Assembly (NCBI GenBank): GCA_964534315.1 | Contig: CAZHOV010000003.1 | Location: forward strand, 16,296 to 80,295 | Reading direction: 5' to 3' | Origin: CAZHOV01 sp964534315 | GTDB lineage: Bacteria; Bacteroidota; Bacteroidia; Chitinophagales; Saprospiraceae | Length of the DNA: 64,000 nucleotides | Shown here: in pieces, positions 17,243 through 25,973 of the stretch | Numbering within the stretch: position 1 is the first letter of the stretch | Layout of the letters: the number at the start of each line of letters is the position of its first letter | Notes under the pieces: generated by a model | The model's database searches: none | Told to the model about the DNA's origin: nothing | The model's input: only the letters and a program-made list of their open reading frames with translations | Translations under genes and position numbers: made by a program

Positions 17243-17259
17243 CCCCCTTAGGAAGGGGG
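17243..17259 (-). terminator. Rho-independent terminator of the propeller genes
   Basis: On the minus strand: CCCCCTT (17253-17259 complement), loop CCT, AAGGGGG, then AGCTTTTATTAT. It lies 126 bp past the stop of the gene ending at 17385 and upstream of the M23 giant gene, so it separates the two minus-strand units. The rest of 17189-17384 shows no gene. Confidence 0.6.
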
Positions 17260-17384
17260 TATTTAAAATTTCCAAGACAAATGAGTAAGCTTACCGTCTT
17301 TAGAATCGTAACATACCACACGATCTCATGAAAAGCTTACATTTATATTATTGATAGATGATGAATCTATTAATTACTCCAAAC

Positions 17385-18251
17385 TTAATTTTCCATTTGA
17401 TAGCAGTAATTCTTATCGTCTTGCTGAAGGTACAATGCTCCATCACTAGATATATGAACATAAGGTAATTGCTCTACCCTTTTAACCAATCCACCACTTT
17501 CTAAATCCAAAATGACCAAGTCTTTTATAGCCCGTGAATCAATATATGGGGTAGTTTCTAGAAAGACTTGATTGGTTGAATTGGAAATGTAAATTTTACG
17601 AAGAGGATTAATGTTTTTCTGCCATAGAACCTTTCCTTCTTCAATGGAGTAATAAGCCACTTTATCAGAAATGAAGATTATTCCATTACCATCATTTGTA
17701 AATACGATGTTGCGATAATACTTCTTGAATAATTCTGGATTATTTTTTAAATCAGTATATTCAAATACCGTTTCTCCTTTTTTATTTATCACCCAAAAGG
17801 AACTTCCAACCATATTGAGAATGCTAACGTATTCGCTGTTTGAAGAGTGGTTCACGTAAGGATACACATTCACTTCCAACCGTTTAATTAACTTCCCGGT
17901 TTTTGAAATGATATAAACAAATGGAGTGGCTGTTTCCCTGTCTCTGAATGCAACAAAGTACTCAAAATTAGGTGATGGATATACGGAATTAATATCCTTT
18001 AACAATTCTGAATCTTCGAGCTGTACTTCCATTTTATTTTCTCCTTGCTCTGCTATAATCAAATTGTTAGTAATCTCCACAGAAAGGGTATGATTGCGGA
18101 TATGTTGTTTCATTTCCTCTAAAGAAGAAAATTCTTTAAGGAGCTTTAAATCATTGTTCAGGCTTTCTTGTCCGATTAATGAAGCAGGACCTAAAGTCAA
18201 AATGAATAGTAATGCCATCCCGGTCACCGCTAATTTTTGTTTAATATTCAT
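17385..18251 (-). CDS. Secreted beta-propeller-like protein, downstream paralogue
   Basis: I start at ATG 18251 (MNIKQKLAVTGMALLFILT), which gives a signal peptide. The open frame runs 19 codons upstream, but that stretch is duplicated non-coding DNA. The 289-residue protein has repeated short beta-sheet units with PQQ/WD-like character (GKVLWQKNINP; VYIISKTGKLIKRLE), so a periplasmic or secreted propeller is likely. Its tail (NYCYQMEN) resembles the tail of the larger upstream neighbour (LSYEIPEN), and both genes share the same upstream DNA, so they are tandem duplicates of one locus. No catalytic motif was seen. Confidence 0.65.
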   Translation of the reverse strand: MNIKQKLAVTGMALLFILTLGPASLIGQESLNNDLKLLKEFSSLEEMKQHIRNHTLSVEITNNLIIAEQGENKMEVQLEDSELLKDINSVYPSPNFEYFVAFRDRETATPFVYIISKTGKLIKRLEVNVYPYVNHSSNSEYVSILNMVGSSFWVINKKGETVFEYTDLKNNPELFKKYYRNIVFTNDGNGIIFISDKVAYYSIEEGKVLWQKNINPLRKIYISNSTNQVFLETTPYIDSRAIKDLVILDLESGGLVKRVEQLPYVHISSDGALYLQQDDKNYCYQMEN

Positions 18252-18272
18252 AATTATAAAGTTATTTTCTAT

Positions 18273-18398
18273 AAGTAAAAGAGCGTTTCCACCCATCCTC
18301 ATTCCCAAAATTAATCCCCTCTACTCTCAATTATGAGGTTAGCAAATTTTTTCCAGATCTAATTCAAAAAAAGTTTCGTAGTAATAGGTTTGGCGAGT
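18273..18398 (-). repeat. 126-bp perfect direct repeat, copy A
   Basis: Identical to 19908-20033. It includes the last ~19 codons and stop of an HTH gene plus the intergenic leader of the following propeller gene. It marks a tandem duplication of an HTH-propeller unit. Confidence 0.9.
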
Positions 18399-18416
18399 AG
18401 TACAGTATTTGATGAT
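18339..18416 (-). pseudogene. C-terminal remnant of a duplicated HTH gene
   Basis: On the minus strand this reads IIKYCTTRQTYYYETFFEL and on to the same DLEKIC stop as the intact HTH gene at 19974-20291. Upstream of the lysine the match ends and the HTH itself is missing. It is the 3' stump of a second copy, left in front of the smaller propeller gene. Confidence 0.75.
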
Positions 18417-18421
18417 TGTTC

Positions 18422-18613
18422 TTATATCTTTGCCGGATGCATATCAGCAAAATCTTCGTCTTCGCTTATTGTTGTAATACCAGATTCAAAATTAGGAACA
18501 GTCGGTTCGATATGCCAATAACTCCATCCATTTATTAAAATTCGTTGGTTATAGCCGGTAGACTGGCTATAGGCTATATTATTTCCATTATGCTTAATTT
18601 TCAGGAATTTCAT
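18422..18613 (-). CDS. Possible 63-residue hypothetical protein
   Basis: The frame starts at an ATG inside the last codons of the upstream propeller gene (20-bp overlap in another frame) and ends just before the HTH remnant. The composition is protein-like (GWSYWHIEPTVPNFES; acidic SEDEDFAD), with no recognised family. It occupies the position where the N-terminal part of the lost HTH copy would be, so it may be a fragment of an inserted gene or a chance frame. Confidence 0.3.
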   Translation of the reverse strand: MKFLKIKHNGNNIAYSQSTGYNQRILINGWSYWHIEPTVPNFESGITTISEDEDFADMHPAKI

Positions 18614-19886
18614 AGCTCAATCTTTTTGTGTTAGAAAAAATAGAAATTGAATCACCATTAAATTCGAGAGAAGGGAAAAGAAAATGTTTTCCGACCGGTA
18701 TTTTTGCCTTTAGTTCACCGGTGTCGTGTTCAAAAATATAAATGGCTTCTACTTCAGTACCCTGTATTTCATTTTGTCTATTTGAGATAGCATGTCCGGC
18801 AATAATTGCAGTCAAGCCATTTTTATGGACCGGTTTGTATGTTTTAAAAGGGGATGCTTTTATGTTGTTATTAGTTAGTATTGGTTTAACATCACTAAAA
18901 TCAAAGGAGTATTGCCATATTCTTTCTCCTGTCTTCAAATTTATTCCTTCTACACCTAAATGGTAAACAGGGTTACCTCGTTTTGATATGGAATTAAAAA
19001 GCACATTCCCCTTTATTAAGGGTTGATTGTTAGCATATTTATTATAACCATAGTTGGTGGTCAACTTTGATGATAACTTTCCATTTTCGGGATTAATGAT
19101 CCTAAATTGCATTTCTTGAAAATTTTTAGGACCATAGAGTAACAGCGAGGAATCTTGAATGAAAATATTAGATGGAACAAAACCTGAGAGATCGCCTTCT
19201 AGCACTATTTCTTTTTTTAACTTACCAGCTAAATCAAAAGTACTTAGAAGTAACGTATCCTCCCCCTCTAAAGACCTTGTTATGAGAGTGGTCTGTTCTT
19301 CATTTCCGGATCCAACAAGTTCTTTTATCCCGTTTTCAAAAGGCAAATATTTTACTACCGGGACCAATTTAAAATTGTAAATAGCCAGTTCATAAGTAAT
19401 GTCAAAAGAATCATTTGAAAATAAAAGGTGGCCATTGCCCAGATTGCTAATAGTCAACACAGGTACAGGAAATTTGACCGTATTCAACAATTTTACAGCC
19501 GTTGAATTATCTATTTCATATGATCTTAAAATGGTTTCCCGGTTCTTCCATGAAAATTCTGCAGTGACGGCTACACCACTGTGAACTCCGATAAATTCAT
19601 CCCCTTCAACCTGGATATTCTTTCCTTCATCTAGTTGGAGAAAATATCTAAATTCGATTCTAGGGCTTCCTTTCGCATCAATTTTTTCTTCCGACATACC
19701 TAATCGCTTCCTAACAACCTTGTAAGTGAACCTATTTACCGGATCCTTAAAATAATAGATATGTTCCTCAGGGGACAGATCTACTGCACTTGGTCTTAGC
19801 TGCCCGTTTAAATTTGAAAGAATAACGATGATAAAAAAGGATACTAAAAGATGCGCATTATAAGTTTTCAAAAATTTAATTTTCAT
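18594..19886 (-). CDS. Secreted beta-propeller-like protein, upstream paralogue
   Basis: 431 residues from ATG 19886 (MKIKFLKTYNAHLLVSFFIIVIL), which gives a signal sequence ending near NLNGQ. The 19 codons of open frame above it lie in the 126-bp repeat and are unlikely to be translated. The body is repeated beta-strand units with PQQ-like blades (INLKTGERIWQYSFDFSDV; YIFEHDTGELKAKIPVGKHF). No catalytic residues or sorting tail are visible. The gene follows the small HTH gene by 87 bp on the same strand, and a shorter paralogue follows it. A periplasmic or surface role is inferred from the signal peptide. Confidence 0.68.
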   Translation of the reverse strand: MKIKFLKTYNAHLLVSFFIIVILSNLNGQLRPSAVDLSPEEHIYYFKDPVNRFTYKVVRKRLGMSEEKIDAKGSPRIEFRYFLQLDEGKNIQVEGDEFIGVHSGVAVTAEFSWKNRETILRSYEIDNSTAVKLLNTVKFPVPVLTISNLGNGHLLFSNDSFDITYELAIYNFKLVPVVKYLPFENGIKELVGSGNEEQTTLITRSLEGEDTLLLSTFDLAGKLKKEIVLEGDLSGFVPSNIFIQDSSLLLYGPKNFQEMQFRIINPENGKLSSKLTTNYGYNKYANNQPLIKGNVLFNSISKRGNPVYHLGVEGINLKTGERIWQYSFDFSDVKPILTNNNIKASPFKTYKPVHKNGLTAIIAGHAISNRQNEIQGTEVEAIYIFEHDTGELKAKIPVGKHFLFPSLEFNGDSISIFSNTKRLSYEIPEN

Positions 19887-19907
19887 AATGATATAATTGT
19901 TTTCCAC

Positions 19908-20033
19908 AAGTAAAAGAGCGTTTCCACCCATCCTCATTCCCAAAATTAATCCCCTCTACTCTCAATTATGAGGTTAGCAAATTTTTTCCAGATCTAATTC
20001 AAAAAAAGTTTCGTAGTAATAGGTTTGGCGAGT
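19908..20033 (-). repeat. 126-bp perfect direct repeat, copy B
   Basis: Identical to 18273-18398. It covers the 3' end of the intact HTH gene and the leader of the larger propeller gene. Confidence 0.9.
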
Positions 20034-20291
20034 GGTGCAGTACTTAATGGGCGCTCCTAGTTCTTTAAAGTCTCGGATAAAACGGTAAAGCGTGGCTCTC
20101 GATATTCCTAGTCGGTGGGCAAGTTGCGCAGGTGTTCCGGTAGCTTTTCGGCGAATCAAATCGTTGAGGCGTTTCGAAATACGTAGATGTTCTAATAACG
20201 TCATAAGGTCAGGTTTTAGTTTTAATTTTCTTTTACCATATCCCCTCATTAATACAGTAACATCTCCATCAAAAAGGTCACAATTTTCCAC
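19974..20291 (-). CDS. Small HTH DNA-binding protein
   Basis: Up to 105 residues from a GTG at 20291 (a TAG codon lies directly upstream); ATG 20249 is an alternative start giving 91 residues. Residues ~52-85 form a clear helix-turn-helix, TPAQLAHRLGISRATLYRFI, followed by a wing-like TRQTYYYETFFEL, as in the HTH_11/DeoR-like winged helix. The basic segment GYGKRKLKLKP precedes it. It probably regulates the secreted propeller gene 87 bp downstream. A second copy was present in front of the other propeller gene and survives only as a stump, which suggests that the HTH-propeller pair is an ancestral unit. Confidence 0.75.
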   Translation of the reverse strand: MENCDLFDGDVTVLMRGYGKRKLKLKPDLMTLLEHLRISKRLNDLIRRKATGTPAQLAHRLGISRATLYRFIRDFKELGAPIKYCTTRQTYYYETFFELDLEKIC

Positions 20292-20456
20292 CTACTTTTT
20301 TTTACCTTTTTTTGCTCTCAGAACTAAATTATTGATTTTCATTCATTTAAAAAAGTAATTTATTTTTTTTCCAAAAAAGTGCCTCCGATTTAGTTACCTT
20401 TTTCTTTTTCAGGTTACTCCTAAGTAGAGCATCTTTTTTAATTTAAACTAACACAT

Positions 20457-21098
20457 ATGAAACAGTTTACTATTTTTTTCCTGGCACTTTTGTTCGTCTC
20501 TACCTTATTTGTAGCCTGCAAGAATGAGGACGAAGAAGCAACACCTGAACCGGAACCCATTAGTTTCCCCAGAAGCTTTACGCTTAACGGCTTTGAACCC
20601 AGCTCTTCATTCTATTACCAATTGCAAAATGACGGGTTAATGCCCCTTCCTGACGCCGGTCCGCTGGATAGCCTGATCCTTTTTTGGATGACCGATACTT
20701 ACGGCAATTTTTTAGTAACGGATCTCGAGTTTTTATCGGAAACGGAAGTACGGGTAAAGAAATTATCACGACCTCATAGCCCGGCAATCGACTCAATTTT
20801 CACTTATCAACAAGAGGGATTGAAGGTGTTTATCCCCCTCGACTATTTGGCCGGAGAGCCCTTACACAGAGATGAAGGGTTTGAAAATCTCTATTTTTGC
20901 ACCAATTTTTTCTCCTTCTTTTACTATTCCCCGATAAATAACCAGCGCGATTATGCCGGAGGGGCCGAACGCTGTGAAACACTTCCGGAAGACCCCCTAC
21001 TAGCTGCAGAAATGATTATTGATAGTCTTAACTTCTTCGAAGTCGGCGATACCATCGGAGTTAATTTTTCCAAAGTGACGTTTGACCTAAATAATTAA
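20457..21098 (+). CDS. Lipoprotein of unknown function
   Basis: 213 residues. The N-terminus is a lipoprotein signal with lipobox FVAC (Cys21), followed by an acidic, proline-rich linker (KNEDEEATPEPEPE). The rest is a predicted beta-rich domain with an FxxRSFTLNGFEPSSSF start; it contains two cysteines (LYFCTNF; ERCETLP). No family was recognised. It is convergent with the helix-hairpin-helix gene, and the stop codons lie only about 1 bp apart. Confidence 0.7.
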   Translation: MKQFTIFFLALLFVSTLFVACKNEDEEATPEPEPISFPRSFTLNGFEPSSSFYYQLQNDGLMPLPDAGPLDSLILFWMTDTYGNFLVTDLEFLSETEVRVKKLSRPHSPAIDSIFTYQQEGLKVFIPLDYLAGEPLHRDEGFENLYFCTNFFSFFYYSPINNQRDYAGGAERCETLPEDPLLAAEMIIDSLNFFEVGDTIGVNFSKVTFDLNN

Positions 21099-21099
21099 C

Positions 21100-21894
21100 T
21101 TAGTCAAACAACTGCGCGCCAATTAGGTAAATCGATAACTCTTTGGAATTAAATACAATGGGCAATCCCGTCACGGTAATGCCTCTACTGTAGATCAGAC
21201 GGTTTTCAAAGCCGCGGATGAAAGAAACTACAGGGCCACCTCGGTAATTTGCCGATTCGGAAAGGAAGGGCTCAATGACCTGACGAATGCGCTCGAAGGA
21301 GAACCAATTGTCCTGATCAAATAAATACCACCAAAGGGCAAAGGCGAAAGAACCGATATGCGGGTTTTCAAAGCCGTCGATAAAGGAGCTTTTTATCTGT
21401 CCCTTTGCGGTGTCGATATTTTCCTGGCTGACCGAATCATCGGCTAGCTTAGGAAAATATTCGGCGATCAGGGGGCGGAGTTTGCGGTCGTCTTCGCTAC
21501 AGGCCATAAATTCTTCCTCAGAGTCAAGAACAATGGGGACAATTTTAACTTCCCAATTTTCGAGCAATACCTGTGTGCTAAACAGGCTTTTGCGAAACCG
21601 CTCCGCCGAGGAAATAGCCAGCGTATTGGCCAGGTCGTCAAATTTATCTTGCCCGAAGCCCTGAATACCATTGAGCTGTGTCAGCTCGGAAAATCGAAAC
21701 CGGGGGTACTGGCGCTTGTGGGTGATAATGCGCTGAGCAACCGTTTCTCCAATGCCGTAATCCTCTTTATCGGCCTCTTCCGTCTTTACGAGTTGGAGGT
21801 TGGTAATATCTGTTGGAGAAAAAGCACGATTTAGAAATGCAAGGATTCTGCGCTCTACAGAAGGATTAATATTGCTGAAGTTTAATTGGCCCAT
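21100..21894 (-). CDS. Helix-hairpin-helix (ComEA-like) domain protein
   Basis: 264 residues from ATG 21894 (MGQLNFSNINPSVERRIL); a TTG start at 21918 is less likely. Residues ~45-95 contain a double helix-hairpin-helix: YGIGETVAQRIITHKRQYP, then FSELTQLNGIQGFGQDKFDDL, matching HhH_3 (PF12836) DNA-binding modules of ComEA-like proteins. There is no signal peptide, so the location is probably cytoplasmic. The C-terminal ~150 residues (ALWWYLFDQDNWFSFERIRQ) are not recognised. Bacteroidetes carry many such proteins next to secreted-protein genes, and the function is unknown. DNA binding is inferred from the motif. Confidence 0.7.
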   Translation of the reverse strand: MGQLNFSNINPSVERRILAFLNRAFSPTDITNLQLVKTEEADKEDYGIGETVAQRIITHKRQYPRFRFSELTQLNGIQGFGQDKFDDLANTLAISSAERFRKSLFSTQVLLENWEVKIVPIVLDSEEEFMACSEDDRKLRPLIAEYFPKLADDSVSQENIDTAKGQIKSSFIDGFENPHIGSFAFALWWYLFDQDNWFSFERIRQVIEPFLSESANYRGGPVVSFIRGFENRLIYSRGITVTGLPIVFNSKELSIYLIGAQLFD

Positions 21895-21968
21895 GATGAT
21901 TTTTTTGATATCTAACAATATAAGAAAAGCGAAGAAATTATTAGTTAAAGAGTGGTGTGAAATTTAGG

Positions 21969-23438
21969 TTAATTTTTCTTTTCCAACCAATAGATCAAAT
22001 CAATATAGTTAAAAAGCTGCTGTTCTTTGGGGTTTGCTTTCAGCTGTTTCAACTCTTCCAGAAAAGCAGCAGTCAAGTCCCTTTTCTGCTTATCGGAAAC
22101 AGCATTCATAATTCCGTTTAGGTACCTAAACAGGGCTAGTTCGGTCGCATATAAAGTGCGTTTGTTCCGCAAAAATCTTCTGGTCGAGGGAAGCAAACTT
22201 TCGAGATATTCAAAGTTACCTAATTCAAAATGGTTCAGTAAATTGAGGAGCCGGGTAAATTGAAATATCTCCCTTAATACCGTTTCCCGTTCATCGAGTA
22301 AGGCATTGATCCAGGTCAGGGATTGCTGGTATTGCCGGTTTAAAAATAACAGGTAAGCGGCTAAGTATTGCAAGGTGATGCGGTGGGGCATTTGCAGCGT
22401 TTTCTTGTGAGTTATAATTCCCTTCTCGAGGGTTGGGATCAGTGCCACCCCTTTTTTGATTTGTTTGGTGCTTAAATACCAGTTGATCTGCAGCAAATAT
22501 CGTTGCCTGAAAATACGGGCATCCAGATTTTTTAAGTGATTGAATTGGGGCGCTTCAGGTAAGGTTGCAAGTTTTTGAAGACCCTTATCCAGGGCGTCAT
22601 ATTTTTTTAGCAATAAGCTGTCGATAAGATAATTATTAAAAATGGTCAGATAGCGCTCGGGAAATTGATCCAGATAATAAGCGTTTTGTTCGATCAATTG
22701 GAGGAACCGCTCATTGCACCGGTAGGCTTCCTTCGAATTTCCGGTTGTGAAATAATAGGTGGCTTTTGCCTGTAAATAATAAAGCTGACTTTGGAAGGTA
22801 ATGGCGCCGGAGGCTTCCTGCAGCAAAGGGTGTTGAAAAAGAGTTTCCAGTCGGTCTTTCAAACCTTTTTCCTGTAATTTCTGATATTCCAACTGCAACA
22901 GACTGATCTGAGTATTTAGCCACCAGTATTCATTGATATTGTCCTGCTTCCGAAGCCATTCTTTTTCGTTTTCATAAATTTTCCGGATCTTCTTTTCTTT
23001 CAGATCTGTTTCCATAAACTGTTTGTTCAAAGCAGAAGCCTGGAGGAGGGAGAGGTATAATTCATGCCTTAGGGCTTCCTGCCGGGCTTTTGTTAAATAT
23101 TTTCTGGCTTGCTTTTTTAAGCCTCTTCGCCAGAGTATTTTTGCAAAATGCAGCCTTTTAAAGACGCGGTCTTCCTTGTCTTTTTTTCGGTAACGGTCCA
23201 GCGCATTCAAGATAAAATCCGTCAGGTTGCGCTTAGCCACCGGCAGATACTTCATAAACGATAGTTGACCATTTTCCTGCTTTAGTTGTACTTCGTCATA
23301 ACTTTTTTGGTTTAGCAGCAAATCAAAAAGTTGCTCATATACCTTATCTTGCTGAGTGCATTGAAGCCGGATGTATCGTTTCTCCGATTTGGAAAGCGAT
23401 TTTACGAGCTCAAAAAGCTCCGCCGATGGTTTTTTCAT
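21969..23438 (-). CDS. Large TPR-like helical protein of unknown function
   Basis: 489 residues, strongly basic and almost entirely helical (for example RRGLKKQARKYLTKARQEAL; IRKIYENEKEWLRKQDN), with repeated ~35-residue helix pairs resembling tetratricopeptide units but no exact consensus. There is no signal peptide or membrane segment, so it should be cytoplasmic. The start is a good one (MKKPSAELFELVKSLSKSEKRYIRL), a beginning I associate with a lineage-specific family of Bacteroidetes hypothetical proteins. It probably acts as a scaffold; no enzymatic motif is visible. It sits 74 bp downstream of nothing coding and is followed by the HhH gene in the same direction, so the two may be cotranscribed. 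Confidence 0.7.
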   Translation of the reverse strand: MKKPSAELFELVKSLSKSEKRYIRLQCTQQDKVYEQLFDLLLNQKSYDEVQLKQENGQLSFMKYLPVAKRNLTDFILNALDRYRKKDKEDRVFKRLHFAKILWRRGLKKQARKYLTKARQEALRHELYLSLLQASALNKQFMETDLKEKKIRKIYENEKEWLRKQDNINEYWWLNTQISLLQLEYQKLQEKGLKDRLETLFQHPLLQEASGAITFQSQLYYLQAKATYYFTTGNSKEAYRCNERFLQLIEQNAYYLDQFPERYLTIFNNYLIDSLLLKKYDALDKGLQKLATLPEAPQFNHLKNLDARIFRQRYLLQINWYLSTKQIKKGVALIPTLEKGIITHKKTLQMPHRITLQYLAAYLLFLNRQYQQSLTWINALLDERETVLREIFQFTRLLNLLNHFELGNFEYLESLLPSTRRFLRNKRTLYATELALFRYLNGIMNAVSDKQKRDLTAAFLEELKQLKANPKEQQLFNYIDLIYWLEKKN

Positions 23439-23651
23439 GCCCGATTGAACATTTTTATGTCAGTTATTTATCAAATAAGGCAATCGTTTAGAAAAATAGA
23501 AAATTTATTTAAAAACTCCAAAAAATACTAATAATCAGCAACCTAAAGGCAAAAAAGTAATTTATAATATTAATTTAACAACCTAGATTTCCTTTATTTC
23601 ACCGGCTCGAGGGGCTACATTTGTTTATGTAATCCAAGGGTAAAGAGGCAA

Positions 23652-23713
23652 GCGTGCCCCACCTATAGGTGTGCCACACGTATACGTGTGGCACACCTAT
23701 AGGTGGGGCACGC
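23652..23713. repeat. Perfect 62-bp palindrome
   Basis: Two exact 31-nt arms meet at TA|TA with no spacer (centre 23682/23683). Each arm holds a smaller palindrome, ACCTATAGGT (23661-23670 and 23695-23704). It lies in the 5' region of the propeller gene at 23769, 55 bp before the start codon. The preceding 213 bp (23439-23651) show no gene; a TACATTTG at 23616-23623 is a weak -7 candidate. Confidence 0.92.
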
Positions 23714-23768
23714 CCACCAAGCCAAATTCACCTTGGCTCGTTTTAATTATCAAAATAAAATACAACAT

Positions 23769-24815
23769 ATGAAGACTTTCTTTCTAGCTCTGTTGCTCAT
23801 CTTTATCCAAATAACCCACGCTACCGCACAGTCCGGAACATGGCAACAATTTTCCAGCCCCACGGAGTTACTCGACTTTGCAGAGCAAGATGAGCTACTC
23901 TGGGTAGGCTCTGATTACGGGCTTTTTAAGATCAACAAGGCTACTCTCGAAAAAGAGTGGTTCAATACTTCTAATTCCGAAATTCCGGGCGATCATGTCA
24001 TGACAACCTCCGTTGACCAGTTCGGAACGCCCTGGATCGGCACCTATGACCTCGCGCTTGCACAGATAGCCGGAGATGATCAATGGGATGAAGTGCAAAT
24101 TCCGGATTCTATCAAATTATTAGATGAAGGGAACCATTTATACTGCCTCGAATTTGATCAAAATAACAATCTATGGATCGGCACCCGATTCAATATTGCT
24201 CGCTATGACGGGAATACCTGGAAAAGCTGGGATACTGCTCCTGACGGCAGCCCCATTCAGGAGATCTGGGCCATTGATTTTGACGATCAGGGGCAGCCGT
24301 ATTTTACCGGCTTCTTCCTATACAAAATGGAAGGGGACTCAATTATCAACTTGTTCAACCAAGACCAAAATTTATTCAGCTATGGAGATGGAGAAATATA
24401 TCGTATTGATGAATCTATCTGGTTCGTTAGAAACCATATCGGTATTTCCATATTTGAAAATGGAGCCTGGCAACACTTAAGCCTATGGGCGGACTCGCTC
24501 TGGTCTCCGCACCCTCCAAGCAACCTCAATGATATTACGACTGACAGTGACGGAAATATCTACCTTAACACCGGATTTCATGGTATTTATCAATGGACGG
24601 GTACCATTTTTGAACAAGTAAACTATCCGCAACCTGATGAATTTCAAGGACAAATAAAATGGTATCACATTGATAATACCGACACACACTGGGTGTTTCA
24701 TGATCTGATAGTTTCCCGCCTCCAGGATGATGAACAGACAAGTCTTATCTTGCCGGAATTACCGGTCCTGGACCCTTATGTCGGCAAGCTCCATCCGGAG
24801 AAATTTATGTCCTGA
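23769..24815 (+). CDS. Secreted two-component-regulator-type propeller protein, N-terminal part (frameshifted)
   Basis: Start at ATG 23769 (MKTFFLALLLIFIQITHATAQ), a signal peptide; the open frame continues upstream only through the palindrome. The protein has repeated propeller blades, each with a motif such as LWVGSDYGLFKI, PWIGTYDLALAQI and LWIGTRFNIARYDGNTWKSW, as in Reg_prop/sensor-type propellers (PF07494). The frame ends at a premature TGA, and the same protein continues in the +2 frame (see next entry), so this is the 5' part of a gene disrupted by a single-base deletion near 24785-24797, or by an assembly error. The intact product would be about 715 residues, secreted by T9SS. Confidence 0.8.
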   Translation: MKTFFLALLLIFIQITHATAQSGTWQQFSSPTELLDFAEQDELLWVGSDYGLFKINKATLEKEWFNTSNSEIPGDHVMTTSVDQFGTPWIGTYDLALAQIAGDDQWDEVQIPDSIKLLDEGNHLYCLEFDQNNNLWIGTRFNIARYDGNTWKSWDTAPDGSPIQEIWAIDFDDQGQPYFTGFFLYKMEGDSIINLFNQDQNLFSYGDGEIYRIDESIWFVRNHIGISIFENGAWQHLSLWADSLWSPHPPSNLNDITTDSDGNIYLNTGFHGIYQWTGTIFEQVNYPQPDEFQGQIKWYHIDNTDTHWVFHDLIVSRLQDDEQTSLILPELPVLDPYVGKLHPEKFMS

Positions 24816-25915
24816 GTGATTGGCGCTACGTTTCCAAATTCGAAAATGATGAATGGAGCATTTTCCCTACTCCTATTGATAGTCTTAGCGACTTTATGAT
24901 CATTTTTGATATTGCCCTGGATCAAGACGGAGACTTTTACATGGCAGCTAATTTTGGTATTTACCATTTTGACGGTCAACATTGGGATTATTTTGATAAG
25001 ACCAATTCGGATTTTCCACTTCTCTCGGCCAGGCTCATAGAGGTCACTCAAGAAGGAAAAATATGGGTCGCCAATTCCCAATCTATTGCTTTTTACGATG
25101 GTAACCAATGGAAAATGTATGACTACACTAACAGCCCCTTATCCGGCGAAGTTATTGGACATATTACGATCGATAGCCATGGAGATTTGTGGGTCGCTCA
25201 GGTCGACGAGCAATTATTCAAAATAGACCAATCGGGAAACTGGTCCAACTGGAATGCCTCTAACGCGCCTTTCCCCATTGGAGATTGGTGGAATCATTTA
25301 CACATCGATGCTAACGACCATCTATGGATTAGTTGGGGAGAAGAAGGTATGTTAAAATTTGACGGGCAAACATGGACCACCTATCTGGACGATATGCCTT
25401 TTGAGGGAGAGTTTATTTCTGCAATACATTCTGACCACACCGGCCAATTTTATGTCAAGGGCGATCATCTATACATCTGGGACGGACAAGAGGAATGGAT
25501 TCAATTTAACGAAACCAACAGTATTCTTCCTGACTATTTCTGGACTTATGAAATGGCTACCGATAATAATGACAACCTTTGGCTCGCCACCAATAGCGGT
25601 TTATATCAATATCATGAGGAAGGATTAACTACCGAAAATGAGGAAATTTTCAACACTACCGAAAACGGCCTGGATATAAAAGCTTTTCCCAATCCGGTAG
25701 TAGATGAGCTTCAGTTATCCTGGAATAATCAGGCAGACAAACAAGCTCCTGTCGTACAAATTATTGACGCCAAAGGCTTGATTATAAGCGAGTACGAAGC
25801 AACAACTGGCGACACTCAACTGACTATTTCAGTAGAAGGACTTCCTGCCGGCATCTATTGGGTTCAGCTTTCTAGTGGAGCGCAAAAAGGAATTATTAGT
25901 TTTCTTAGATTATAG
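24797..25915 (+). CDS. C-terminal part of the frameshifted propeller protein, with T9SS tail
   Basis: This frame takes over where the upstream one fails: the blade beginning SGEIYVLSDWRYVSKF is the natural continuation. More blades follow (FDGQHWDYFDKTNSDFP, IWVANSQSIAFYDGNQW, LWISWGEEGMLKFDGQTW, LWLATNSGLYQYHEEG). Residues after ~25670 are a type A T9SS sorting tail (KAFPNPVVDELQLSW ... LPAGIYWVQLSSG). It lacks its own start and signal peptide, so if the shift is real the protein would not be exported and the gene is dead. If the shift is an assembly error, the gene is one 715-residue secreted propeller. An ATG at 24896 exists in frame but is internal. Confidence 0.8.
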   Translation, partial: GEIYVLSDWRYVSKFENDEWSIFPTPIDSLSDFMIIFDIALDQDGDFYMAANFGIYHFDGQHWDYFDKTNSDFPLLSARLIEVTQEGKIWVANSQSIAFYDGNQWKMYDYTNSPLSGEVIGHITIDSHGDLWVAQVDEQLFKIDQSGNWSNWNASNAPFPIGDWWNHLHIDANDHLWISWGEEGMLKFDGQTWTTYLDDMPFEGEFISAIHSDHTGQFYVKGDHLYIWDGQEEWIQFNETNSILPDYFWTYEMATDNNDNLWLATNSGLYQYHEEGLTTENEEIFNTTENGLDIKAFPNPVVDELQLSWNNQADKQAPVVQIIDAKGLIISEYEATTGDTQLTISVEGLPAGIYWVQLSSGAQKGIISFLRL

Positions 25916-25934
25916 AAAAGAAAAGAATATAATT

Positions 25935-25966
25935 AAAAAGGCACTGCCGGCCGGCAGTGCCTTTTT
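25935..25966. terminator. Bidirectional terminator between convergent genes
   Basis: Perfect 32-bp palindrome: AAAAAGGCACTGCCGG (25935-25950) and CCGGCAGTGCCTTTTT (25951-25966), with T-runs on both strands. It serves the propeller gene from the left and the TlpA-like gene from the right. Confidence 0.88.
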
Positions 25967-25973
25967 TGTTAAT

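Noticed and set aside
18252..18308. N-terminal extension MGMRMGGNALLL of both propeller proteins
   Set aside because: Encoded by duplicated intergenic DNA; the downstream ATG gives a proper signal peptide in each case.
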